Notes: generated by a model from the sequence alone, not told the origin. A stretch of 64,000 nt of DNA from Capitella teleta (GCA_000328365.1 KB309686.1:10651-74650), one strand, 5' to 3'. Positions 24,401-36,761 are shown, counted from the stretch's first letter. Made by a program: numbers and translations.

Positions 24401-27400
24401 TCTTCTTGATAAACGAATATTGATTTCAAAGAACAAAAGGCTGAAATCGATTCGTAAGAAACGGGGAAATAAAGGGAGTTTGAAATAGAGACCGACAGCG
24501 CTGTCAAATCGGAAAGGGATTGTATGTCTCAGTACGCACTACTTTTAGTTACAATAGTATCATAGTAAAGACGACGTGATTGTGAACGCCGATAAGTATG
24601 CCCGATACGAAGAGCACAAAACTTGGCTTTCCCACGCATCTTTATCGCGCTGGTCAAAACATTGCGATCAAGGTCATTGAGTACATCGCTAAGCAACGCT
24701 CACCGCAATACACAATGATGCGGCTTCAATCACATGGCACCATCAGATGATGATATAATCCAACTTGCTAATGTAATATCCGCATTCTCTTCTACTTATA
24801 TCCCGAAATTGAAATTGTGAAAACAAATATTTTCATCTGCACAGAATGACAGCGAAAGAGAATGAAAAGCCAAATCGAGAAGAGAAAAATAGCTTCAGAC
24901 ATTTGCAGAGATGAAGAAGAAGAAAAAAATATCATGGCGAACAGTGGATATTTAGTACGCGAAATCTGCTTGTTTTTCGGTGCAAGTTTTAAAGCAGGGT
25001 GCAAAGTTCTGTCAACTGTTGTTTTTTTGTTGGTGTGTTCAAAGCTGAGCGAGGAGAGAATAAAAACCTGGGAATATTTGTCTCTGCGTAAAGTGTGTAT
25101 ATTGTGAACAAGTGACGTGTTGATGCATAAGAGTGGAGCATTCAGCCGATCACTAAAATAGACGAGATTTCTAGATGTTTTTATCGAGAAGCAGAAGCAG
25201 TGAATTAGATAATACATAGGAAGTTATCATATGAAGTCGAGTTCAAATGAAGTGAAGACTTTTTGCAGCATAATTCGTGTTCTGCCTTCGGTCGTGATAT
25301 AGATGTTGGATCGTATTTTTTACATCTCCGTAATTATTTGGCACATGCAGTGCATTCGACTTGTATAGCGGTCTACTGGACATGATGAGCTACTAGTTAA
25401 ACAATGCATGCCGCATGTTCATCATAGTTCAATAAGTCGTCTTCAGGTTTACTGCCCGTGACACTGTGATGCATACCACCATACAGGATTCGCCTGTGGC
25501 TCGTGGGCTACCTAGTGTCAGTTCCGATCAATTTGCGCAATTAGCCCAATCTCATTCTGAACGTGGTTGGCATCAAATGCATGGACAATACACCGAACAC
25601 GTGATCGCAGCGAAAGACTTCGATAGACTAGTGAAGTACGTTATGTTTAATACTCATGACGGTGTTTGAACAATATTATCATAACGTTCTCAAGTAGAAT
25701 GCTCAAGAATCATAACGCACTCCAACTTTTATACCGTGAGTACACTTCGTACTCTGTACATTTTTTTTTTGTCATCGAGATGATATACAAAGTAAAGGTA
25801 GTTGTCACTCTCCAGTGTTCAATGATGAAATTAGTCCTTAATTAATAATAATTATTATTAATATTTATTACACATATTTTTTTTGGCGGGGGTGTAAATC
25901 ACTGCAAATAACAACCGCACAGAACGTAATTAAAAAAAAAAACAAAAAACAAAAACAAAAAACTCAACTATCAATAATTAGTGTACAACATTCATAAAAA
26001 AAGTGCCGAACATTGCATTCAACAAACATTCGAATGGAACAAATATTATCCAAGTTGTCATAAACACAATGTAGCAAATATGCACGCCCATTATCCTAAT
26101 GTTAAAGAGATAGCGCCAGAGGCATGCTCCTCTGCAAATGGGCCGTAACCATTAACATCATGATAATTGACCAGCGGACAGTCGAGCCGCCATATCGCGA
26201 AACAAGGAGATTGCTGATTGACAAATAAGTGAGGAAGAATAAGAGTAGAATCTAAATAGTAACGCATTCGTGCGCGAGGTATCGTTTTTAGCTCATCAAT
26301 GGGGAAAAATGTTAATTGTGTCAGATCGCTCGCTCGTGAACTAATTGGCCATAGGCATGATGTTGGGAGTCGTGAGTATTTTCCAAATGATTCATACACA
26401 CGATAATAACTACACCAAAAGATTTCACGTGTACTAAAATTTTGCTATCTCTGCGATACATGTACTAGATGATTCCGAACATGATTCTGACCTACATAGC
26501 TTTAACTGACCTAGATAGCTTTAACTGTTGGGTGTAAATTGATCGCGAACTTTTCCTGCAACGCAAAATTTTCATGATAGCGAAATTTTGGTGCTTTACA
26601 GTATAATTAATGCACGCGGGAGCAGACAATATTATAATCAGCAAATCGGATGACTGATAAGGAAAAAATAGATTCATTCTTATTTCTATGGTATTGTAAT
26701 AATCATCAGTGAGAAATTTGAATTTGGAACATGCAGTGATGGTCAATATTTAATGTTCTACGAGTTACAGAACATAGAAGTGATACGTATTATTTATAAG
26801 AACGAACAAAATTATCAAAACATGCCACAACAAGAGAGGAAAAACATCAAAAAAACATGCACAAGGAAAGGCCTCACAGTAATTCTGTGACAATATCAAC
26901 GCAAAATCAACTAAAAAACGACGACATTTCTAATGAAAAGAGAACAAAACGACTGACCATGCATCACTGGCTACGAAGCAGGGAAGGAGACACGAGTCAA
27001 TTAGCATTGAAATGTTTCAGAAAAATAAATTCAAAATGCACGCCTAATTACCACCAGGTGTCTACATATCAATGGTGAATTTTCTCAGTTCCAAATTTCC
27101 AATTATTAAAATAACTTTGTCAACATGATGCAAATACTAGTATTCATACTTACAGGAGCGCTCCGAAAGAAAGGCTGAGATGGAAAAAAATGAGCGTTTA
27201 ACAATCAAATTTGAATTACCTGGTGTATTAGAAGTTAACTTCAATGGTAACTACAGAAAATCACATTGATTGGGAAGGTTACTTCAAAGTTAAACATTCA
27301 ATCTAGTTTGTGTGAAACATCTTTCGAAGTTTCCAATCAAAGAGATATAAGCCGAGATACTAGTAGTAAGATCAGATTGAAATTCATAATGCACGATAAA

Positions 27401-29483
27401 ATATCCGGACCAAACTGTACAAATGATACAAAGATTAATGCTGAATAATGCGGTCACATAAATAGCTGTTCAATTATTTCATTATGTAACACTGATTTTC
27501 GTTTGGGGCGTAATGTTTTGTGTTAGTTCGATTGTTCTGTGGTTTGGCAGACGACTGAAAGGGGTCGTCTGGCTTGGACTTCCTTTTTTGAACGCAGCAA
27601 AGCATGGGGATAATCGGTGCCTTGAGTTATTGAGCAGTGGTAATTTGTATGTTCTTTCCCAACGAAGGTGAGTGCTACCCCAAGTAGTCAGGTAGTTACC
27701 TCAAACCTGTGTCTTATGATTTAATGTGTTTTTCTGAGCTGTCATGTCTTTATTACATTGTTTTAACGACCGTTTGTCCTATCATTTCACCCCGTTCTGT
27801 ATGTTTATTGGAGTTTCTATTTTGTTTTCGCAGGTCATACGTTGTACGTACTTCTTCTTCTTATATGTCTTCTTCTTCATGATTATTCTACTGCTTCAAT
27901 CATCTGTCATCATTTATTATTGCAACACTGGGTCAATAAAGAACTTTTAGTTTGACCTTCTTTATTCAGTGAATTCGTCCAGCTACAATTAGTACTTTTA
28001 AAATTGTAAATATTGTTATTTATTGTACTGATCATCAGTGTTTGGGAAAGAAAGAATCATTTCATGTTTTAAATTTTACATCCTAGTTTGCAAGTTACAA
28101 AAGATTGTTGGAAAACAGTTTCCATGGTAATGCCAGATTACACAAAAACTAGATTAATCTGGTGCAGCAAATTTGAGGATCAACATAATTCAACACAGAT
28201 GAATAAAGAACGTTTCTCTGTGTGATAAACCCATCAGTGCACGACAAAATTTCAATTGATTATAGCTCTTACCAGGCTGGGCCCACAGGGGGTGTTTATG
28301 GCCTCAAAAAGAGGACCTCTGATTGTCTTGAACTCAAGGATCAATTGACCAATCAATTGTCAATCAATGTTCCAATTCCTGAATTTCCATGCTGCTCTTA
28401 CATTTAAATCCACGGAAAAAAAAACAGTAATAAGCTGCACAGCGCCTTGCTGAGATTCAAACGATTATAAGCGTGCTGGACATTTTTAATTGTTATTCTT
28501 ATTTTGAGTTAATTTTGTTTAGAATTCATATAATTTTCTCAAGGTGTAAAAATTAAATAGTTAAATAATCAATTATAGAAAATGAAGTCATATTTAATAA
28601 GGTGACCACTTCCATAAAACACCGATTAGACAAGAGCAATGCACTAATTAACATCATTACTCATCATCCGTTCAGAGCGGGCTTCACTCATGATCAGGTT
28701 TTAATGAATATAATGGAAATAATTGCTTAATTTTGTATCAATATGCTTAGTTCAACGCCCTCAATAACATTAGCAAAATTATTCAGAAAAGCAAATAAGG
28801 AACATATCACTGGTTTTGCTGTGGAGCATCCCATTTACCTCTTATCCCAAGTTATACTTTTGCAATTCACAGAGTAGGAAAATGACCTGAAAGAGGTTTA
28901 ATTTACACCTAAAACCATCCTCCATTCACATCAATAATGGTTGCTATGGTAATTAATTTTTCTTCTTTCTCAGTTTTAAAACTTTGCTGTTTTCTGTAAA
29001 ATGTATTACATAAAGAACCAGCATCACCGTCATAGCAAACAACCCTACACTGATTATGAAGTGGCTAGGCGCTTCGTATGTGGCTGTTTTGCAATTTTTA
29101 TCAAAGGGTGGCCAGTGGACGAGGGGCAGGTCACAACGCCCTCTTGAAAGTGCCTAGGAAAAACACTGTAGAGACAGATGCTACCAATGCATTGTACATA
29201 TCATAATGATATTGGCAGGATAATTAATCATAATAGACAACAGTTGTTATTCTGTTATAGTCACTTCGCATTGGATATGCAAAGAAAGCTTGCAATTACT
29301 TTTAACCAGTATCAACCAGCATAAGACGCTGCACGCAGAGAGTTAATGCGCAAGGAATGATGGCATAAGGGGACTCACAGCTCTGAATAACTTCCATGGA
29401 CCTTTCTGGGCTTTTTTCTCCGGAGGCGACTTGATCAACCATCCCTTGTGCACTATGTTATCTGCAGTCGGTTTGTCTGCCAT
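18439..29483 (-). CDS. GAB/DOS-family docking protein (GRB2-associated binder)
   Basis: A scaffold that binds membrane phosphoinositide and, once tyrosine-phosphorylated by receptor kinases, recruits SHP2, PI3-kinase and CRK/GRB2. Seven exons close in frame (29483-29379, 21418-21215, 21161-21059, 20949-19774, 19721-19652, 19224-19053, 18696-18439) to give 695 residues; human GAB1 has 694. Residues about 12-125 are the PH domain (HKGWLIKSPPEKK, KWRRRFFVLHS, YYLVADTLFNMNKWV). The large exon carries many YxxP sites (YSVPP, YDVPP, YDKPP, YDIPP), YVNL and YINL for GRB2, and two YMPM plus YTAM for PI3-kinase p85. The tail holds the paired SHP2 sites YLSLDLD and DYKEIDFVKTKAL. Intron 1 is about 8 kb. 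Confidence 0.95.
21427..29372 (-). other. Long first intron of the GAB gene
   Basis: About 8 kb without a supportable coding exon on either strand. Near 22.1-22.45 kb there is a GC-richer island with many CGs that might be an internal promoter or enhancer. 27.5-27.95 kb has a promoter- and poly(A)-like composition (AATAAAGAACTT at about 27937). Apart from simple repeats I see nothing else that can be named. Confidence 0.5.
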
Positions 29484-29647
29484 GTGAAAAAGTAGCCCGG
29501 CAGAGCTGACATCGGCTTTTAACAAATGGCTATCAGTCCTGGAATATTTACAAAGCTATATCGTCAATATGGGCGCAATCACAGCTAGGTAACGCACCTG
29601 CAAAGTGGGTTTACTTCGGAATCGGTGACACAAAGTTTCTAGAGCGA

Positions 29648-29700
29648 AGATGGCGGAAAGGAATTCCTAAATGACGTATTCGGGAGATCCTTTGACGTCA
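29648..29700 (-). promoter_or_regulatory. GAB promoter: YY1-like site and CRE
   Basis: Upstream of the GAB start at 29483 there is GAAGATGGCGG (29647-29657, YY1/ETS-like, typical at TATA-less start sites) and a perfect CRE, TGACGTCA, at 29693-29700, with a half CRE ATGACGTA near 29671. No TATA box is seen. Function is inferred from position. Confidence 0.5.
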
Positions 29701-30065
29701 TCAATTTCGACTGTTTGTGAAGAATTTTTTCATTGGCGCATATTTAGGTCAATATGTATGTCAATACTGATAACCAATCGCAGCGCTTGTAACATCCTTG
29801 TTTAGGAAACCTTGGAAAACATGACTGGTTATATCAACTTTTTTTGCTGTCAAGCCACAAAAAGTTAAATTGTTTGCCTACATTTCCCTTTCTTGGTTCA
29901 TTCAAAAGGATATCGGGTAATCTGTAAAATATTTCTCTGTTCGGTAAGTTGACTCCCGGATTGATTTCTCCAACTGCGGCTTAAGGTTGATCAGATCATA
30001 ATTAACACTTGATCTCTTTAATCAATATAAATATTCAAGTGTAGTGTTAATTACCATATTCATGA

Positions 30066-30116
30066 TTAGCTCCCCAAGCCGGTGTGTGGGAACTGCTCGC
30101 TACCCTTGGAGAGCTG
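30066..30116 (-). mobile_element. Ultrashort TIR element, copy 1 (51 bp)
   Basis: Begins TTAGCTCCCCAAGCC and ends TTGGAGAGCTG, in reverse orientation to copy 2. It is flanked by a perfect 8-bp duplication, ATTCATGA (30058-30065 and 30117-30124). An 8-bp duplication points to hAT-type transposition. It has no coding capacity and is almost all inverted repeat. Confidence 0.85.
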
Positions 30117-30327
30117 ATTCATGATACTGGTTTTGTGTTCATTTGGCTTCTGAGTAGTGAAACCTGTATCGCACAATCGCAAGTGAAACTAATTATTATA
30201 TTCTGGTGTTATATACCTGGGGAGACAGTGTACGCAATACTTGGATTAATTATTATTATATCAAAATGCAAGGTTGAAGGTACCCCAGCCATCATGATCA
30301 TCATCATGCGAAATATATGCACATATG

Positions 30328-30386
30328 TAGCTCCCCAAGGGTAGTGGAGTAGTTCCCACACATTACGCTACGGCTTGGGGAGCTAG
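30328..30386 (+). mobile_element. Ultrashort TIR element, copy 2 (59 bp)
   Basis: Begins TAGCTCCCCAAGGGTAG and ends CTACGGCTTGGGGAGCTAG, which pair over 16 positions with two mismatches. It is flanked by the perfect 8-bp duplication CACATATG (30320-30327 and 30387-30394). The same family as the elements at 30066 and 52778. Confidence 0.88.
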
Positions 30387-30549
30387 CACATATGATGATA
30401 TGTAAATTGTAATAGCTTCAGATCGTCAAGCAATGAAGCATGTAAAGTTGGAAAAAGAATACATTGGCATGTGCATTATAAGAATATATCAAGTTTCGCA
30501 AATTCGATATTGTTATAATATATATAGTAATAGCCGCATGATCAACAAT

Positions 30550-30708
30550 TCATTCGAAAATTGGAAGGCCATTGTTGGTGAAAGGTGATTTTCATATAGG
30601 ATAGGCGAGCTGTAAATTGCAAACCATATGCCTATATTCCTATGGCATTTGATAACTAATTAATAACTTAAGTAAAAAGTGGCTACAAGATGATGATCAT
30701 GTCTAGCA
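30550..30708 (+). repeat. Direct repeat, upstream copy (about 160 bp)
   Basis: Runs from GAAAATTGGAAGGCCATTG to ATGATGATCATGTCTAGC and matches 32206-32362 at roughly nine bases in ten by eye. The two copies flank the assembly gap and share no TIR or tail, so they look like a local duplication or a collapsed or duplicated haplotype rather than a transposon. Confidence 0.8.
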
Positions 30709-30769
30709 CATGTAGACCAACTTAAATTTAAGTTAAGTTTCCAGCTCTATTTGTATGTTATTCTCGGGT

Positions 30770-30916
30770 NNNNNNNNNNNNNNNNNNNNNNNNNNNNNNN
30801 NNNNNNNNNNNNNNNNNNNNNNNNNNNNNNNNNNNNNNNNNNNNNNNNNNNNNNNNNNNNNNNNNNNNNNNNNNNNNNNNNNNNNNNNNNNNNNNNNNNN
30901 NNNNNNNNNNNNNNNN
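30770..30916. other. Assembly gap (147 N)
   Basis: A run of N of about 147 bases. It lies between the two copies of the 160-bp direct repeat, which may explain why the assembly broke here. Sequence on the right side has an inverted repeat TTCGTAC / GTACGAA at about 30934-30953. Confidence 0.99.
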
Positions 30917-31059
30917 GAATAGTGCTGGAAACCATTCGTACGGTAACGTACGAATAACTACAGCCCTCAAAAAAAAGTATATAAAAAATATAAATTTAAA
31001 GATAAAATAAAATAAATATATATATACACAAAAAACAACCAACGTCTTACAGAGTTCAA

Positions 31060-32205
31060 ATATGACTTCCATATCCAGTCTATTCGTTTTCACGGGAGCA
31101 ATTGCTCTCCGCTCGCCATTGCTCGCGCAAAAATGATTCACGCGAGCGAAAATTTGCTCGGCTAAGATATTCTCTTGTTTACGTTCGCGAGAGTTCGCAT
31201 GTTGAGTCTCCTCCGAGTGTTGCCGAAGATTACCGAAGTCCTAATTAAGAGACTTCGTTTTTCCCGCGTTAGTCTTCGGAGGCGGTCGGCCTCGAATCAA
31301 GATTACCGATCGCCTTAAATGGAAGCTAATGTTTCATGCATGAGAGGCCGAGTCCGATCGGCGCAGAGGGAAAATAAATTATGCGAACTCCAAGTGACAT
31401 AGCAATGGTTTCAGTTTTGCTTTGCGACGGCGCTAAAAGTTAATGCAGCAAGCAGTAAAAGAAGTTGAGGTATTGGAAGTGGCACCAAGAAGCGTGCTCT
31501 TTCATGTCACATAACTGGTATGGCCTATACAGTGGCTCTGGAGTTAGAGAAATTGACCAATCCTTAATCTGAATCTGGCCATCAACCTGATCAGGCAAAT
31601 GTCAACACCTCCATATCCATAAAATCCCCTAAAATATCAGTTTGATTTGAATCTACATTTCATTCATGACTGATTTGAGATATAATGCAAAGAAAAGTAG
31701 CAAACATAAAAAGGGCCTAACTGGTAACTTAGTAATAGTTACTTAATTTTGATTAATTGTGCTTAGCTGAGCAAATTGCTCGCCTATAGCATTTTAGGAG
31801 AGCTAAAAATTGCTCACCTGGCCATTTTAAATCGTAAAGACTGCATATCATGTGACAACCACTATTGAATGCTATAATTACAAATTCTGTAGAACAATAT
31901 TATTAAATTTCACTTGTCTTTTGCATAATAATAATTGGATCCTGTTTTCGATCAGCAATCGTAATATGGTCTATAACTTCCTAGTCCTACGTACGCTATT
32001 ATATACTATATGAGTATGTCACATCCTTATCGCCTGTACATGGATCAGCCAGTGAGATTGTGTCTGGCCGATGACAAGTCCTCAATCAGTAATTTGAGTG
32101 GATGATGGAATCAGGCTGACGTCATATAAAAGAAAATGGATCGTTTGTATTGAAGTCAACAACTAGTGACATGATGTGTGATTAGAATGTTTGGTGATGT
32201 ATTCA
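31060..32205. other. Intergenic region before CAPN15
   Basis: No coding exon is supported. Several words built on GAGCAATTGCTC or GAGCAAATTGCTC (about 31098, 31140-31160, 31770-31820) suggest an old dispersed repeat. A non-coding first exon of CAPN15 is expected somewhere here or in the gap, because the coding exon at 32418 is preceded by an acceptor-like TTCCAG. Confidence 0.4.
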
Positions 32206-32362
32206 TTTGAAAATTGGAAGGCTATTGTTGGTGAAATGTGATTTTCATATAGGATAGGCGAGCTGTAAATTGCAAACAATATGCCTATTTTCCTGCGGCA
32301 TTTGATAGGCCTAATTAATAACTTACATAAAAAGTGGCTACAGGATGATGATCATGTCTAGC
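32206..32362 (+). repeat. Direct repeat, downstream copy (about 160 bp)
   Basis: Second copy of the segment at 30550-30708, with small differences including an extra GGCC near AATTAATAAC. It ends about 55 bp before the CAPN15 start codon. Confidence 0.8.
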
Positions 32363-32417
32363 GCATCTTTTTGCAGCACAATGGTTTGCTGACTTATTTC
32401 ATTGGCTTCCAGGTATC

Positions 32418-35400
32418 ATGGAATCCGCAAATGTTGACCAGCAAAACAGCGTTGAGATGTGCACCAGTTTGGTGAGCATCAACGGTGATGATGATGACAT
32501 AAAAGTAGTCGAGGGGGAAAATGGGAGGGTGCAGAAGGACAGCCGCAAATGGAGGTGCGAGTATTGCAGTCTGCACAATCCTGTGCACGTGGAGCAGTGC
32601 ATCGCCTGCCTTGGATGGAAACCCAGTGACGTGGAGTACATGACTGATGAGGCAGAGGAAGAGAAGCAGAGAGTTGCAGAGATGAAATGGAAATGCAGAT
32701 CGTGCACTCTGGAGAATAAGCAGCAATTGACGCGCTGCTCAATGTGCGAGACTCCAAGGAAGGACAATGCTCCTAAAACCCTCTTGAGACGACTTACGGA
32801 AGATCCTCCTCCAAAAGAGGAGACGGGAGATTCAGCAGAATGGACCTGCGATCACTGCTCTTTTAAGTGTAACCCGTCATGGGCCTCCTACTGTGATTGT
32901 TGCTACAGCGTGCGGCAGATTTACCGGGATCAGGTTGTTTCACCCAGACGATCCCCTCGGAAGCATGAAAGCAGCTACACGTGGCTGTGCTCCAAGTGTC
33001 AGAATAGAAATCAAAATGTGGTGCGCGATTGCACGAATTGCGGACACCTGCGCAAGGAGACTCTGACGAAGAAGCCGACAAAAGATCAAAAATGGATTTG
33101 TCCGCGTTGCACGCTGAAGAACCCTGTAACAGCGTACATATGTGCTGCCTGTGGTGCTAAAAACGCCCCCGCAGCTAGAAGCTCATCAAGGGAGGACCCT
33201 GGAGTGATCGTCATTCCGGATGTGTGGGTCTGCCAGAAGTGTACTTTTGATAATGATACAGCCGATCAAGAATGCGTCATGTGCGGTCACTCTCAGAAGC
33301 CCACCCCCGCCCCTAAGAAAATGGGTCCGCCTCATCAAATACAGCGGCAGAACACGCTCAGTATAGAGGAAGTTCGGGAGAAGTCAGAGCAGGCAGCCAT
33401 GGAACAGTGGAGCCAAATCATTGCATTCTGCAAAGCGGTGATTCCTCAAATCTTCAACATTTTTTGAAAATTTCTAATTGTTTCTTTTTTCATTAACAGA
33501 ATAACAATCGTTTTGTGGACGATTCTTTCTGTCCCTGTGATCAATCTCTCTTCTACGACCCTAAACGCAAACCAGATCGTCATGATGTTGTCACACAATG
33601 GCTCCGTCCGGAAAAAATTTCATCCATGGATAGGTCAGAAGGAAGCATCCGGTGGACCGTATCTCGCAACCCAGCTCCTTCGGACATCACACAGGGCATT
33701 CTGGGTAACTGCTGGTGAGGGAAAAAAAACAACCTTTTTTGGACTTGATTTTATTGCATATATTAATCACAGGTTTCTGAGCGCGCTCGCTGTTTTGGCT
33801 GAGCGTCCAGAATTAGTGGAGAAAGTTCTTCTCACTAAAAAGGTCAACAGAGAAGGAATCTACCAGGTTCGTTTATGCAAAGACGGCCAATGGCAGACTG
33901 TGCTGGTGGACGACCTCCTTCCCTGTAACAGTCATGGGTTGCTCGTCTATTCTCAGGTAATAGACCCCCTCTTTGAAACCGACTTGATGACCTTTGTGAA
34001 CTTCAGGCCCGTCGACGGCAGCTGTGGGTTCCGCTGATAGAGAAGGCGCTGGCCAAATTACACGGCTGTTATGAAGCCTTGATTTCAGGTCGCTGCATTG
34101 AAGGGCTTGCAACTCTCACTGGAGCGCCCTGCGAAACTATTCAACTCCAAGGTATGCACAAAGAGCTCTAATTTGATACTAATGAAAGGAGCCATGAAGA
34201 TTGTTTGTTATAACCAGAGTTCCATGTCAATAATGCATTTTTGTTCATTTTTCTAGTCTTGTGTAGGAAACACGCTCGATATTGATTGGAACACAACATT
34301 TTGTGCATCAATCAAAAACTTAAAAAACACAAAAATGACTATCATGAATAATTTAATTAGAATGGCATCTAGAATTTTCCAAAATAGCCACCACGTTTTG
34401 ACTGTAAATCATTATAATTACAGCTGCTTCAGCTTCACCAGGAAAAACATCTGAAAGACTAGATGCTGATTTAATATGGGCCAGAATGCTCAGTTCACGA
34501 GAATCAAAGTTTGTATATAACCACATGGTTATTTATATATAACCATGGTTATTAACGGTGCTCCCAGGTACCTGATGGGCGCGTCTTGTGGCGGAGGGAA
34601 CATGCAAACAGATGATGATGTCTACAACGAAATTGGATTGAAAGCGAGGCACGCTTATTCCGTTCTGGACATCAGGAGTGTAAGAGGTCATCGGTGAGTT
34701 ATCCCTTCATTACACTCAGCACTCTCTTTAACACTCTTCCCTAGACTTGTTCGCTTGCGGAATCCTTGGGGACGCTTTTCCTGGAAAAGGGCGTGGTCCG
34801 ATGGATCTTCTCAGTGGATGGAGATCTCCCAGAAGGAGCGAGATTCCTTGATGCCTCATGGCGCTGAGGAAGGTGTCTTCTGGATATCGCTGGATGATAT
34901 GATGATGTGTGTTGTCTTCCTCTGATTCTGCTCCTGTTCTAATATTGTTGTTTTTTTGGGTTTTTTTTAGGTATTTTGATTCGGTTGATATTTGCAAGTA
35001 TCAGTCTGATCGATTGGAGTGCCGCATTGCCAGCTTCCTTCCTGCACACAGCAAAAACATAAAAGTTTTTCAGATGGAGATATTTGATGCAACTGAGGTG
35101 GAGATTGGCCTTTTTCAAGAAGGCATCCGTGGAAATGAGAAGACAAACCGCAGCCCTGTTGACCTCTGCCTCCTCGTCCTGAGGTCAGCGCAAGGGTCAA
35201 ACCAGACCGTAGGATCGCTGGTCGGCAACAGCAAACGCCAGGTTCGGAGCTTCGTGGGCTGCAGCATGATGCTTGAGCCGGGAACTTATACGATTCTTCC
35301 GACTGCATTCAACCACTGGAGCCCTGGTGAGCAGCGTTTAAATAAAATAATTCTTTAGCTATTTATCAAATATCCAGTTTACACTGATGGCCATTTTGTG

Positions 35401-36044
35401 TCCAATTTCTACAGACTGTCATTTTTTATCCAATCACATCTTCTTTGCAGATGCTGTTAGGAGTTTAAATTGTGTTGTCACAATTCACAGCTCCAAGGGA
35501 TTGACGGCAAATCGCATCTCGGCACCAGGTTACATCTTAGCGGACAGCATAATTCAACTCGCACTTGCAAAAGGAACAAAACATGAAGTACGCAAATATT
35601 AGCGCCAATTAAACACTTCATGCACTGCAGCTTTTCAGGGTCGTGAGGGCATGACAACATTCTACCTGACACAAGGATGGGCCGGACTCATGGTTGTCAT
35701 TGAAAACCGCAATCCAGACGACTCCATTCACGTGCAATGCGACTGCACTGAGAGCTTTAATGTTGTCTCAACTAGGGGCACTCTGAAGACCGTGGACTCT
35801 GTGCCTCCTCTGCACAGGTTAGCAATTGGGAATTTTTTAAATAAGGTTTTAATTTGCTTCTCATAGACAAGTCTTAATGGTGCTATCTCAACTGGAGCCT
35901 TCGGGATGTTACAGCATAAGCCATCGTCTTATTCACCGTTTGTGGGCCACGGGATCTGGACTTGATGATTGGGGCCCCGGAGCAAATCACGTTCCTGCGA
36001 TCACCTCAGAAGTTTTCGGGTTGCACACCGCTCGTCCAATTTAA
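32418..36044 (+). CDS. CAPN15: Calpain-15 / small-optic-lobes-type calpain
   Basis: A cytosolic cysteine protease of the SOL branch, with no penta-EF hand. Eleven exons close in frame (32418-33437, 33500-33714, 33773-33956, 34007-34151, 34424-34508, 34568-34693, 34745-34906, 34971-35326, 35451-35587, 35639-35817, 35867-36044), giving 928 residues. The first exon encodes six RanBP2-type zinc fingers (CX2CX10CX2C; for example [20 protein letters not shown] and [20 protein letters not shown]). The catalytic domain has the Cys in [20 protein letters not shown] (split by intron 2), the His in ARHAYSVLD and the Asn in [10 protein letters not shown], so it should be active. The SOL-specific C-terminus is intact ([31 protein letters not shown], ending HTARPI). 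An acceptor just before the ATG implies an upstream non-coding exon. Confidence 0.97.
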
Positions 36045-36102
36045 GGGTTTGGTGCTACTTAACTATATTCAAGAATTGAAGACTATGCATATAATTACCA
36101 CT

Positions 36103-36420
36103 AGGGGTGCGCGGATTTTTTATATTTGGCTGATTTGTTGTTGATCGTATTAAATAAAATAAGAATTCACCCGTAGAAAGCAGTAGGAATCATATTGTAT
36201 AGTATTCAACGTGGCACTGGGATACTCATAAGAGTATCATCAGTGCAGACTGGAGGCCTAAGAGTATCATCAGTGCAGACTGGAGGCCTAAGAGTATCAT
36301 CAGTGCAGACTGAAGGGCCTCCCAAGTTTTATTCTACGGCTATACCATGCAACTATGCAATCATTAATTTAAAGACTAAGCCTAATGAGGTATATTTACT
36401 TTGAATATCCGCGCACCCCT
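36103..36420. mobile_element. hAT-like MITE in the CAPN15 3' region
   Basis: Perfect 14-bp inverted repeats, AGGGGTGCGCGGAT at 36103-36116 and its complement at 36407-36420, enclose 318 bp. The end sequence resembles hAT termini (T/C followed by AGGGGTG), but I find no matching 8-bp duplication in the flanks (ATTACCAC versus GATAGTTG). The core has a 30-bp tandem triplication. It contains AATAAA at 36153-36158, only about 110 nt after the CAPN15 stop. Confidence 0.72.
36231..36320 (+). repeat. 30-bp tandem repeat, three units, inside the MITE
   Basis: Units start at 36231, 36261 and 36291, each beginning AGAGTATCATCAGTGCAGAC. The first two are identical; the third diverges in its last third. 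Confidence 0.95.
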
Positions 36421-36761
36421 GGATAGTTGTAACCAACATTCCGAGTTTATCACTTTGTTGCATTTGCGCACAAATTTGCTTTCTAGAGATTTTCATTTTA
36501 AACTTGTGTTTGAAATCTTATTTTTGTGTGCCATCACATGTATACTCAAGGAAAGAAATTTAGACTGTATCACTATTGTACTTACTTTTTATCTCCTAAT
36601 TCAACCGATATTGATATTTACTTCCAGCTTCTAATTTTACCATTTATTTCCTGTATGCAAGAATTGTTTAGTATTTCCCTATTATTGATGCTCAAATTAA
36701 ATGATGCTGAATCTGTTCTTCATTCAAGCGTATGTTTCTAGTCCCTCTGTTCTTAGACTGC

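Noticed and set aside
27515-27960. Possible solo LTR of an old virus-like element (TGTTAG start, AATAAAGAAC near the end)
   Set aside because: No matching partner, no target duplication and no internal parts were found; composition alone is not enough.
30068-30384. A single 317-bp element with outer ends AGCTCCCCAAG
   Set aside because: Each inner unit has its own perfect 8-bp duplication (ATTCATGA, CACATATG), which two separate insertions explain and one large element does not.
36231-36320. Possible CRISPR-like array (30-bp repeats)
   Set aside because: The units are directly contiguous with no spacers, and the genome is animal; it is a tandem repeat inside a MITE.
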